Source: Alphaproteobacteria bacterium UBA3439 (GTDB lineage Bacteria > Pseudomonadota > Alphaproteobacteria > Puniceispirillales > Puniceispirillaceae). From it: DNA of 9,943 nt. The stretch covers positions 1 through 9,943 of the forward strand of contig DFSK01000090.1 in NCBI GenBank assembly GCA_002378605.1, written 5' to 3'. The notes under the pieces are model-generated. The model was not told the origin of the DNA, did not search any database, and worked only from the letters and a program-made list of their open reading frames with translations. This document shows, in pieces, positions 1 to 6,390 of the stretch. The position numbers and the translations under genes were made by a program. Position 1 is the stretch's first letter, and each line of letters begins with the position of its first letter.

Positions 1-1545
1 GGTGGTTATTTCAAGATCATCAACCGCGTTGTTCCAGAAGCCTTGCAACGTCTTGGCTATGAGCAGAGCCAGATCGACGATATCATCACCTATGCTGTTG
101 GATCAGGCAGCCTGAAAAACTGTCAGTCAATCTCGATCAACGCGCTGAAAGACAAAGGATTTGGCGATAAGGAACTTACCAAAATCGAGAGCAGCCTTGG
201 CAGTGCCTTCGATGTGAAATTCGTCTTTAACCAATTTACCCTTGGTGTTGATTTCTGCAAAACCAAGCTTGGTTTGACCGACGCTCAGCTGAATGATTTT
301 GATTTTAACCTGCTTGACCATCTTGGCTTTAGCAAGGATGAGATCGAAGCGGCTAATATCCATGTTTGTGGTGCGATGACCCTTGAAGGGGCGCCGCATC
401 TGCAAGATGCACATTTGTCAATTTTTGATTGCGCCAATGTCTGTGGCCGGATTGGCAAGCGTTTCTTGTCAGTCGAAAGCCACATCACCATGATGGCCGC
501 CGCACAGCCATTCATCTCAGGTGCCATTTCTAAAACCATCAATATGCCAAATTCGGCAACGGTTCAGGAATGTGGTGAGGCCTATATGCAGTCATGGCGT
601 CTTGGCCTGAAAGCCAATGCGCTTTACCGCGATGGATCAAAGCTTAGCCAGCCTTTGTCATCTGGTCTGGTTGACGATATCGACGAGGAAGAAGAAGAAG
701 CCATTGAAACACCAATGGCAGCCGCGTCGCCGCAGGTGATTGAAAAAGTGGTCGAGCGGGTTATCCGCGCCGAGCGCCAGCGCCTGCCGCATCGCCGTAA
801 AGGCTATACACAAAAGGCAACTGTTGGTGGGCATAAGGTCTATTTGCGGACCGGTGAATATGAAAATGGCCGGATTGGTGAAGTGTTCATTGATATGCAT
901 AAAGAAGGTGCCGCCTTCCGCTCATTGATGAATAATTTTGCCATCGCCGTTTCGATTGGCCTTCAATATGGTGTGCCATTGGAAGAGTTTGTCGAGGCTT
1001 ACACATTCACCCGCTTTGAGCCACAGGGCATTGTCACCGGTAATGACGCCATCAAGATGTCAACCTCAATTCTTGATTACACATTCCGTGAATTGGCGAT
1101 TTCCTATCTCGACCGAAGCGATCTTGGCCATGTGAATGTCGATGATCTTGATGTGACAACAACCGGAACAGGCGACAGTCAGTCAGAGCTGATGAACCGC
1201 GTCACCAGCCACGGCTTTATTCGCCGCCAAGGGCTTGTTGTCTATTCCAATGATCGTGGTGCAGCCGTTGCCGCCACGCAAGATGTGGCCGCTGAAACCA
1301 TGCGGGCGCAAGAGCCAAGCCCGTCGACAACAACCGAAATCGGGCTTGCCAGCGATACCGCAAGTGAAGTTGCCAGCGGTGCCAATCGTATGAAGGGCGG
1401 CCAGAAAGCAGCCGACCTTGTGCAACAGGCCCGAATGCAGGGTTATGAAGGCGAAGCCTGCCCTGAGTGCCAGAACTTTACCCTTGTCCGCAATGGTACT
1501 TGTTTGAAATGCAACACCTGTGGCGGAACCACAGGCTGCAGTTAA
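1..1545 (+). CDS. nrdJ: Adenosylcobalamin-dependent (class II) ribonucleotide reductase, C-terminal part
   Basis: This enzyme reduces ribonucleotides to deoxyribonucleotides in the cytoplasm, using coenzyme B12 as radical source. The reading frame is open from base 1, so the gene begins before the window; 514 codons are visible of a family usually near 1,200 residues. Visible parts, in order: the end of the catalytic barrel, with the conserved ISKTINMP stretch near base 525; an acidic linker with a run of five Glu near 685-705; a basic helix; and a C-terminal domain starting at about base 790 ([15 protein letters not shown]) that resembles TSCPD-type domains. The last residues contain six cysteines, CPEC, CLKC-NTC and GCS, between bases 1459 and 1545. 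This tail is typical of the long alphaproteobacterial NrdJ and is thought to relay electrons from thioredoxin to the active site. The main radical-site residues lie upstream, outside the window. A strong terminator follows. Identification is firm. Confidence 0.96.
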   Translation, partial: GGYFKIINRVVPEALQRLGYEQSQIDDIITYAVGSGSLKNCQSISINALKDKGFGDKELTKIESSLGSAFDVKFVFNQFTLGVDFCKTKLGLTDAQLNDFDFNLLDHLGFSKDEIEAANIHVCGAMTLEGAPHLQDAHLSIFDCANVCGRIGKRFLSVESHITMMAAAQPFISGAISKTINMPNSATVQECGEAYMQSWRLGLKANALYRDGSKLSQPLSSGLVDDIDEEEEEAIETPMAAASPQVIEKVVERVIRAERQRLPHRRKGYTQKATVGGHKVYLRTGEYENGRIGEVFIDMHKEGAAFRSLMNNFAIAVSIGLQYGVPLEEFVEAYTFTRFEPQGIVTGNDAIKMSTSILDYTFRELAISYLDRSDLGHVNVDDLDVTTTGTGDSQSELMNRVTSHGFIRRQGLVVYSNDRGAAVAATQDVAAETMRAQEPSPSTTTEIGLASDTASEVASGANRMKGGQKAADLVQQARMQGYEGEACPECQNFTLVRNGTCLKCNTCGGTTGCS

Positions 1546-1574
1546 GCTCTCCCTGCAGTGCAACCTGCAGACCT

Positions 1575-1603
1575 GGCCCCACGAAATATCGTGGGGCCTT
1601 TTT
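1575..1603 (+). terminator. Intrinsic terminator of nrdJ
   Basis: A perfect 10-bp stem, GGCCCCACGA (1575-1584) against TCGTGGGGCC (1589-1598), encloses an AATA loop and is followed directly by five T (1599-1603), then CTT. It lies 30 bp after the nrdJ stop codon. The GC-rich stem and immediate T-run make this a textbook Rho-independent terminator that separates nrdJ from the next gene. Confidence 0.93.
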
Positions 1604-1740
1604 CTTGCGCAAAACAGGCGGTCTATCATCTGAACTGACTTGCTATCCAGCAATGATTATGCAAGCTTCGCAGTCAGGATATGGGCTATAACGGCTTTGT
1701 TTTCAGGCCATCAACCATTTAGCCTCTTCACCATGTTAAA
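1604..1740. promoter_or_regulatory. Intergenic region before the RidA-family gene, probable promoter
   Basis: The region between the nrdJ terminator and the RidA-family gene holds no plausible reading frame. It must contain the promoter for the next gene, because the terminator isolates that gene from nrdJ. A TATAAC hexamer at 1687-1692 could be a -10 box, but no good -35 box stands at the right distance. Inverted repeats crowd the segment just upstream: CTGACT (1635-1640) with AGTCAG (1672-1677), TTGCT (1640-1644) with AGCAA (1649-1653), and CTTGC (1639-1643) with GCAAG (1661-1665). The assignment of a promoter is inference. Confidence 0.35.
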
Positions 1741-1745
1741 AGGAG
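1741..1745 (+). promoter_or_regulatory. Ribosome binding site deciding the RidA start
   Basis: AGGAG at 1741-1745 stands 7 nt before the ATG at 1753 but only 1 nt before the in-frame ATG at 1747. Spacing therefore favours 1753 as the real start. Confidence 0.75.
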
Positions 1746-1752
1746 TATGATC

Positions 1753-2220
1753 ATGACAAGCAAAGCAGAACAGCGTTTGCAAGAGATCGGCGTTACCATC
1801 CCCGATGCCCCAACCCCAGCGGCTAATTATTTGCCATTTACCCGCACTGGCAATCTTGTTTTTGTGTCAGGACAAGTTCCTTTTGTTGATGGCAAGCTAA
1901 GCGTTACCGGAACCGTTGGCATTGATGCCAGCATCGAAGACGCACAAGGTCAGGCAAAAGTTTGCGCTATTAATCTTTTGGCGCAGTTAAAAGTGGCTTG
2001 TGATGGCGATCTTGACCGTGTTGTGCAGGTGGTCAAGCTTGGCGCCTTTGTCGCATCAGCAGATGATTTCCACAGCCAGCCTGTTGTTGTCAATGCCGCA
2101 TCAGATTTGATGGTTGCGGCTTTTGGTGACGCTGGCCGGCATGCACGATTTGCCGTTGGCAGCAACGCATTGCCGTTAAATTGTCTTGTTGAAATTGATG
2201 GTGTGTTTGAAATCGCTTAA
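1753..2220 (+). CDS. RidA/YjgF/UK114-family protein
   Basis: This is a 155-residue member of the YjgF/YER057c/UK114 superfamily. The founding protein, RidA, hydrolyses reactive enamine/imine intermediates made by PLP enzymes such as threonine dehydratase, but many relatives have other or unknown roles. The visible family pattern is PAANYLPFTRTGNLVFVSGQ near residues 22-41, then a C-terminal HARFAVGSNALPLNCLVEID stretch at about 130-149. The Arg of HARFAVG (residue 132) lines up with the catalytic Arg of E. coli RidA. The length and the spacing before this Arg are larger than in the ~130-residue archetype and match the ~150-residue YjgF-like subgroup, so deaminase activity should not be assumed. 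An alternative ATG at 1747 would add two residues but sits too close to the AGGAG. It appears to be monocistronic, or weakly coupled to the acyltransferase gene downstream. The family assignment is firm; the substrate is unknown. Confidence 0.93.
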   Translation: MTSKAEQRLQEIGVTIPDAPTPAANYLPFTRTGNLVFVSGQVPFVDGKLSVTGTVGIDASIEDAQGQAKVCAINLLAQLKVACDGDLDRVVQVVKLGAFVASADDFHSQPVVVNAASDLMVAAFGDAGRHARFAVGSNALPLNCLVEIDGVFEIA

Positions 2221-2257
2221 TGCCCCATTTTTGTTCCAATTATTTCAAAATCTAAAC

Positions 2258-2283
2258 CGGACAGCCCCTGATGGGCTTGTCCG
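2258..2283 (+). other. Imperfect hairpin between the RidA gene and the acyltransferase gene
   Basis: Bases 2258-2267 (CGGACAGCCC) pair with 2273-2283 (GGGCTTGTCCG) in ten base pairs, with one bulged T at 2277 and a CTGAT loop. No T-run follows, so it is not a standard intrinsic terminator. It could act as a pause site, an RNA-stability element or part of a factor-dependent terminator for the RidA gene. It contains the ATG at 2271, the most upstream candidate start of the next gene, and would hide that codon in the RNA. Confidence 0.5.
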
Positions 2284-2306
2284 CCAAAAGGCGATTTGCA
2301 AGCCTC

Positions 2307-3518
2307 ATGGATGGTAGCGCGCTAAATCTTCATATCGGCACCGAAATGGCGGCAATCGACGCCACCGAATGGGATGCGCTTGCCGGACAGGCAAATCCCT
2401 TTATCAGCCATGCCTTTTTACATGCGTTGGAAATTGGCGGTGCTGTTGGCGGTGACAGCGGCTGGGATCCGATGCATCTGCTATTGCGAAGCGATGACGG
2501 CCAGCTACTTGGCGCCATGCCAAATTATCTAAAACATCACTCCTATGGCGAATATATTTTTGATCATGGCTGGGCCAATGCCTTTGAACGCGCTGGCGGT
2601 GCTTATTATCCAAAACTGCTTGCCGCGGTTCCTTTCACGCCAGCAACCGGCCCCCGCTTTCTGGTTCGTGATAACCGCCCCGATTTGAAAATTGCCCTAG
2701 CCAAGGGCCTGGAAACCTTGGTCGAAAAATATCAGCTATCTTCAGCGCATATTAATTTTTTGCCATCCGGTGATGCGCATCAGCTTGCGGCAACAGGCTG
2801 GCTTGGGCGAACCAGTATCCAATTTCATTGGCACAATCAGACCTATGCTGATTTCGATGATTTTCTGGCAAATCTGTCATCACGCAAACGCAAAAACATC
2901 CGCAAAGAGCGTGCCTCGGTTGCGGCGGCTGGCGTTACCATGCTCCGGCTTACCGGCGCGGCCATTACGCAGGCCCATATTGATGCATTTTTCCGGTTTT
3001 ATATATCCACCATCGACCGGAAATGGGGCGGTGCCTATCTGACGCATGAGGTCTTTACCCAGCTTGGCAAAACCATGGCAGACCGCATGCTTTTGGTGAT
3101 GGCCGAATATGAAGGCAAGATTATCGGCGGCGCGCTCAATTTCATTGGTGATGATGCGCTTTATGGGCGCAATTGGGGCGCCGATATCGACATTCCCAAT
3201 CTGCATTTCGAGGCTTGTTATTATCAGGCGATTGATTTTGCGATCGAACATGGCCTGTCGCGGGTAGAAGCAGGGGCACAGGGCTTTCACAAGGTGCAGC
3301 GCGGCTATTTACCTGTCACCACCCATTCGGTGCATTTAATTGCGCATGACGGGTTTCGTGACGCTGTTGCGCGGTTTTTAGATGCGGAAAAACGCGGTGT
3401 CGAGGCCGAGAAAAACCACATTGCCATGACCAGCCCCTTTAAAGCCAGCAAGCAGACACCATCAAAGGTGACATCTAATCCGACTGACCCGACTGACCCG
3501 ACTGACCCAACAGATTAA
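2307..3518 (+). CDS. FemAB-like GNAT-fold predicted N-acyltransferase (COG3146 / PF04339)
   Basis: The protein belongs to a family of predicted N-acyltransferases related in fold to GNAT and FemAB peptidyl transferases; its substrate is not established. The hallmark is the block from WGADIDIPNLHFEACYY through ARG-lacking EAGAQGFHKVQRGYLP (about bases 3174-3311), which carries the most conserved residues. A basic RKRKNIRKER stretch near base 2884 and the N-terminal pattern EWDALAG..NPF(I)SHAFL are also typical. Two starts are possible. ATG 2271 gives 415 residues but lies inside a hairpin; ATG 2307 gives 403 residues and puts the first conserved block about as far from the N-terminus as I would expect for this family. 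I prefer 2307, although neither start has a clear Shine-Dalgarno sequence. The C-terminus is a low-complexity lysine/threonine tail ending in four Pro-Thr-Asp repeats. The stop overlaps the stop of convergent clpA by 4 nt. No signal peptide or membrane segment is seen. Confidence 0.88.
   Translation: MDGSALNLHIGTEMAAIDATEWDALAGQANPFISHAFLHALEIGGAVGGDSGWDPMHLLLRSDDGQLLGAMPNYLKHHSYGEYIFDHGWANAFERAGGAYYPKLLAAVPFTPATGPRFLVRDNRPDLKIALAKGLETLVEKYQLSSAHINFLPSGDAHQLAATGWLGRTSIQFHWHNQTYADFDDFLANLSSRKRKNIRKERASVAAAGVTMLRLTGAAITQAHIDAFFRFYISTIDRKWGGAYLTHEVFTQLGKTMADRMLLVMAEYEGKIIGGALNFIGDDALYGRNWGADIDIPNLHFEACYYQAIDFAIEHGLSRVEAGAQGFHKVQRGYLPVTTHSVHLIAHDGFRDAVARFLDAEKRGVEAEKNHIAMTSPFKASKQTPSKVTSNPTDPTDPTDPTD
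3480..3515 (+). repeat. 9-bp tandem repeat coding for a (Pro-Thr-Asp)4 tail
   Basis: Three exact copies of CCGACTGAC (3480-3488, 3489-3497, 3498-3506) are followed by CCAACAGAT (3507-3515), which differs in sequence but again codes Pro-Thr-Asp. The unit length is a multiple of three, so copy-number change would lengthen or shorten the protein without a frameshift. The repeat ends directly at the stop codon. Confidence 0.9.
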
Positions 3519-5812
3519 TTATCGTGCGGTGCGGGCAATGCTGCGCGTTTATTTCCCCCCGAAATTGCTTTTTGCGGTGGGGCTTTGACCGTAACCGTCA
3601 AACCATCATCAGCAACATCGACAAAAACAAGTCCGCCACCAACAAGCCCGCCAAACAGCATTTCATCTGCAAGTGGCTTTTTGATATGTTCCTGCACAAC
3701 GCGCGCCAATGGCCGCGCACCATATTTGGCGTCATAGCCGCGTTCGGCAAGCCAGTCCATCGCCGCTTCGCTCAATTCGATTTCGACATTGCGATCGGCA
3801 AGCTGGGCATCAAGCTGCATGATAAATTTATCAACAACCAACCGGATCACATCTTTGCCAAGCGGCGCGAACGGAATAATTGCATCAAGCCGATTGCGGA
3901 ATTCAGGCGTAAACATTTTTTCGATGGCTTCGATATCGGCGCCTTCATTATGCGTACGGTTAAATCCAATTGCCGATTTTGACAATTCCTGCGCACCGGC
4001 ATTTGTTGTCATAATCAAAACGACATTTCTGAAATCAACAACCTTGCCATTATTATCGGTTAATTTGCCATGATCCATGACCTGCAGCAAAATATTGAAC
4101 AAATCAGGATGCGCTTTTTCAATCTCGTCAAGAAGCAGAACCGCATGCGGCGTCTGATCAACCGCATCGGTCAACAGGCCACCTTGATCAAACCCGACAT
4201 AGCCCGGAGGCGCACCAATCAGGCGCGATACCGTATGGCGTTCCATATATTCTGACATATCAAAACGCATCAGCTTGATGCCAAGCGTTTCCGCAAGCTG
4301 GCGAGCAACCTCGGTTTTACCAACGCCTGTTGGGCCGGAAAACAGATAATTACCAACTGGCTTTTCCGCATCACGAAGGCCAGCACGCGATAATTTAATC
4401 GCTGATGCCAAGGCGGTAATGGCCGGATCCTGACCAAAAACCATACGTTTCAGATCAGTTTCAAGCGACGCCAGCACGGCCTTGTCATCACGGCTAACAT
4501 GCTTTGATGGAATCCGTGCCATTGTTGCCACGGTGGCTTCGATTTCTTTTTGGCCAATTGTTTGGCGACGCCGTGACGGCGGCAACAGATTTTGCGCCGC
4601 AGCGGCTTCGTCAATCACATCAATGGCTTTATCGGGCAATTTGCGATCATTGATATAGCGGGCAGACAGATCAACCGCCGTTTTCAAGGCAGCACCGGTA
4701 AAGCGCACTTTATGATGATCTTCATAACGGCTTTTCAAACCATTCAAAATTTTGATCGTATCGGGAATGGTCGGTTCGGCAACATCAATTTTTTGGAACC
4801 GGCGCACCAACGCGCGATCCTTCTCAAAATGGCCGCGATATTCTTTATAGGTTGTCGATCCGATACAGCGAAGCGTGCCTTCCTGCAACGCAGGCTTTAG
4901 CAGATTTGACGCATCCATCGCACCGCCAGAGGTTGCGCCTGCGCCAATAACCGTATGGATTTCATCAATGAATAGAATGGCATTTTCATCATCTGCCACC
5001 GCTTTCATCACCGCCTTTAACCGTTCTTCGAAATCACCACGATAGCGGGTTCCGGCAAGCAATTGCCCCATATCAAGGGAATAAATCACCGCAGTTGCTA
5101 GAACTTCGGGAACATTGCCTTCATAAATCCGCAAGGCAAGTCCTTCGGCAATGGCGGTTTTGCCAACGCCCGGATCACCAACATAAAGCGGATTGTTTTT
5201 CGTGCGGCGGCACAAAACCTGAATCGTGCGGTCTAATTCACGGCTACGACCAATCAATGGATCGATCCTGCCAGCCGCGGCCTTGGTGATCAAATTAACA
5301 GCAAACTGGCTAAGCGGGTCTTTGCCATCTTCGCCAATCGTTTCGCCATCTTGGTCTTCATTCTGGCTTTTGGCGACGCTGCCCTCGGCGCCGTGGCTGA
5401 TAAAGGACACTGCATCAAGCCGTGTCATATTCAATGATTTCAAAAACCAGACCGCATGGCTTTCGCGCTCGGAGAAAATCGACACAAGAACATTGGCACC
5501 TGTGGCCACTTCACGCCCTGATGATTGTGTATGGATGATGGCGCGCTGGATCACACGTTGGAAACTTGCCGTTGGCTGCACATCGACATTGCCTTCCGGA
5601 TCAACAATCGGTGCCAACTCGACCTCGATGAATTCAGCCAGCTTTTTGACCAGCTCATCAATGTCAACATTACAGGCATGCAATACTTCTAGCGCGTCAC
5701 TATCTTCGGTTAGCGCCAACAGCAAATGTTCTAACGTGGCAAATTCATGCGAACATGATGCCGCGTTCGACATGGCGCGGCGTAATGTTTCTTCGAGTTC
5801 GCGTGACAGCAT
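3515..5812 (-). CDS. clpA: ATP-dependent Clp protease ATP-binding subunit ClpA
   Basis: ClpA is the hexameric AAA+ unfoldase that feeds substrates into the ClpP peptidase in the cytoplasm. The 765-residue length is normal. In order: an N-domain (about 1-145) beginning [13 protein letters not shown], which is the ClpS docking region; a charged linker (about 146-165); the first AAA+ module with Walker A GDPGVGKT (212-219) and Walker [10 protein letters not shown] (278-286); the second module with Walker A GPTGVGKT (493-500) and Walker [12 protein letters not shown] (558-568); and an IGF loop (615-617), the tripeptide that docks on ClpP. All catalytic motifs are intact. It starts 5 nt after clpS, with an AGGA (5822-5825) inside the end of clpS, so the two are co-transcribed and probably translationally coupled. 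The stop codon overlaps that of the convergent acyltransferase gene by 4 nt. ClpP is not in the window. Confidence 0.98.
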   Translation of the reverse strand: MLSRELEETLRRAMSNAASCSHEFATLEHLLLALTEDSDALEVLHACNVDIDELVKKLAEFIEVELAPIVDPEGNVDVQPTASFQRVIQRAIIHTQSSGREVATGANVLVSIFSERESHAVWFLKSLNMTRLDAVSFISHGAEGSVAKSQNEDQDGETIGEDGKDPLSQFAVNLITKAAAGRIDPLIGRSRELDRTIQVLCRRTKNNPLYVGDPGVGKTAIAEGLALRIYEGNVPEVLATAVIYSLDMGQLLAGTRYRGDFEERLKAVMKAVADDENAILFIDEIHTVIGAGATSGGAMDASNLLKPALQEGTLRCIGSTTYKEYRGHFEKDRALVRRFQKIDVAEPTIPDTIKILNGLKSRYEDHHKVRFTGAALKTAVDLSARYINDRKLPDKAIDVIDEAAAAQNLLPPSRRRQTIGQKEIEATVATMARIPSKHVSRDDKAVLASLETDLKRMVFGQDPAITALASAIKLSRAGLRDAEKPVGNYLFSGPTGVGKTEVARQLAETLGIKLMRFDMSEYMERHTVSRLIGAPPGYVGFDQGGLLTDAVDQTPHAVLLLDEIEKAHPDLFNILLQVMDHGKLTDNNGKVVDFRNVVLIMTTNAGAQELSKSAIGFNRTHNEGADIEAIEKMFTPEFRNRLDAIIPFAPLGKDVIRLVVDKFIMQLDAQLADRNVEIELSEAAMDWLAERGYDAKYGARPLARVVQEHIKKPLADEMLFGGLVGGGLVFVDVADDGLTVTVKAPPQKAISGGNKRAALPAPHDN

Positions 5813-5817
5813 CGTGC

Positions 5818-6135
5818 CTATTCCTTTTCCAGTTGTAACTGCAGCGGATGATCATTCTTCCGCGCATAATCAATGGTTTTTTGCGCTTTGCTTTCGGCAA
5901 TTTCAAAACTATAGACACCACAGACACCAACACCGCGTTGATGCACATTCAGCATGATCTGGGTGGCTTCGGCTGATGAACGACCGAAAAATTTCTGCAA
6001 GACATGCACGACAAACTCCATCGGTGTATAGTCGTCATTAAGCATAATAACTTTATACATTGATGGCTTTTTCGTTTTGGTACGGCTGTCGAGGATTAGC
6101 TGACCATTGCCGTTTTTATCGTCTTCATTCTCCAT
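5818..6135 (-). CDS. clpS: ATP-dependent Clp protease adaptor ClpS
   Basis: ClpS binds proteins with bulky hydrophobic N-terminal residues (N-degrons) and delivers them to ClpA. The 105-residue length is typical. A short acidic, disordered N-terminal tail (about 1-20), needed in the family for handover to ClpA, precedes the folded domain. The N-degron pocket motif [10 protein letters not shown] lies at residues 33-42. His65, in MLNVHQRG, matches the conserved pocket histidine, and the [12 protein letters not shown] block (72-83) is diagnostic. The start is supported by AAGAGAA (6139-6145 on the plus strand as TTCTCTT), 5 nt before the ATG when measured from its GAG core. It is the first gene of the clpS-clpA unit and is transcribed divergently from the carboxypeptidase gene. 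A LexA-type repeat stands 66 bp upstream of the start codon. Confidence 0.97.
   Translation of the reverse strand: MENEDDKNGNGQLILDSRTKTKKPSMYKVIMLNDDYTPMEFVVHVLQKFFGRSSAEATQIMLNVHQRGVGVCGVYSFEIAESKAQKTIDYARKNDHPLQLQLEKE
5822..5825 (-). promoter_or_regulatory. Ribosome binding site of clpA inside the clpS 3' end
   Basis: On the minus strand AGGA (within AAGGAATAG) stands 9 nt before the clpA ATG and ends just before the clpS stop codon. Ribosomes terminating on clpS would sit on this site, which suggests translational coupling of the adaptor and its unfoldase. Confidence 0.6.
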
Positions 6136-6200
6136 AAATTCTCTTTTAAACCTTCACAATTCAATCATCCACGCACCGCGTAACATAGCATAGAAACAAC

Positions 6201-6215
6201 GTTCCCGTCGCGTTC
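6201..6215. promoter_or_regulatory. Putative LexA (SOS) box, GTTC-N7-GTTC
   Basis: The sequence GTTCCCGTCGCGTTC is an exact match to the alphaproteobacterial LexA operator pattern, two GTTC half-sites separated by seven bases. Read towards clpS it lies 66 bp upstream of the start codon. If TATGCT on the complement of 6187-6192 is the -10 box, the repeat covers the -35 position, a good place for repression. The N7 spacer is GC-rich (CCGTCGC), whereas I would expect AT-rich spacers in many functional sites, so binding is uncertain. Confidence 0.4.
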
Positions 6216-6325
6216 TTTTGATATTGGTATCCGATCCATCAAGGAAAAGGGGTGCGGCAAAAAATCTTTCCCAAACGCGAAACGCGACGATATCGCGGTT
6301 GATCGCCTTAATTTTCGCAAGATTC

Positions 6326-6353
6326 TTGAATAGAATCCTAATTGCGGTATGCT
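6326..6353 (+). promoter_or_regulatory. Candidate sigma70-type promoter of the D,D-carboxypeptidase gene
   Basis: TTGAAT (6326-6331) and TATGCT (6348-6353) are separated by 16 bp, giving an expected transcript start near 6360 and a leader of about 30 to 46 nt. A 17-bp palindrome (GATTCT at 6321-6326, AGAATC at 6332-6337) overlaps the -35 box and could be an operator. The call rests on hexamer resemblance only. Confidence 0.4.
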
Positions 6354-6390
6354 TTGGCGCACATAATTAGATGATGGTAATAATTTCGGA

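Larger units (their letters stand above)
6136..6390. promoter_or_regulatory. Divergent promoter region between clpS and the D,D-carboxypeptidase gene
   Basis: This 255 bp gap has no convincing gene. Reading frames that cross it are shadows without family resemblance. It must serve transcription in both directions. On the clpS side are a LexA-type direct repeat (6201-6215) and a TATGCT hexamer (6187-6192 on the complement) that could be a -10 box. On the carboxypeptidase side is a TTGAAT-N16-TATGCT candidate promoter (6326-6353). In the middle are CGCGA (6283-6287) and its inverted copy TCGCG (6293-6297). Confidence 0.7.

Noticed and set aside
1183..1653. A 156-codon open frame on the minus strand over the nrdJ 3' end
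   Set aside because: It runs through the nrdJ terminator and the conserved cysteine tail in antisense; there is no family resemblance.
2286..2291. AAAAGG as a Shine-Dalgarno sequence for the acyltransferase start at 2307
   Set aside because: It lies 15 nt before the ATG, too far for normal initiation, so it does not settle the start.
3555..3588. C-rich and G-rich arms flanking a 13-nt loop near the end of clpA, considered as a terminator for the acyltransferase
   Set aside because: The stem needs a bulge, the loop is large, no T-run follows, and the sequence is clpA coding DNA.
5226..5957. A 243-codon open frame on the plus strand, opposite clpA and clpS
   Set aside because: It is antisense to the well-conserved N-terminal part of clpA and to clpS, is rich in Ser and Trp in a low-complexity way, and matches no family I recognise. 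It is a shadow of the real genes.
6283..6297. CGCGA/TCGCG inverted repeat in the divergent promoter region
   Set aside because: Five-base arms of CpG-rich sequence are common by chance, and the repeat aligns with neither candidate promoter.
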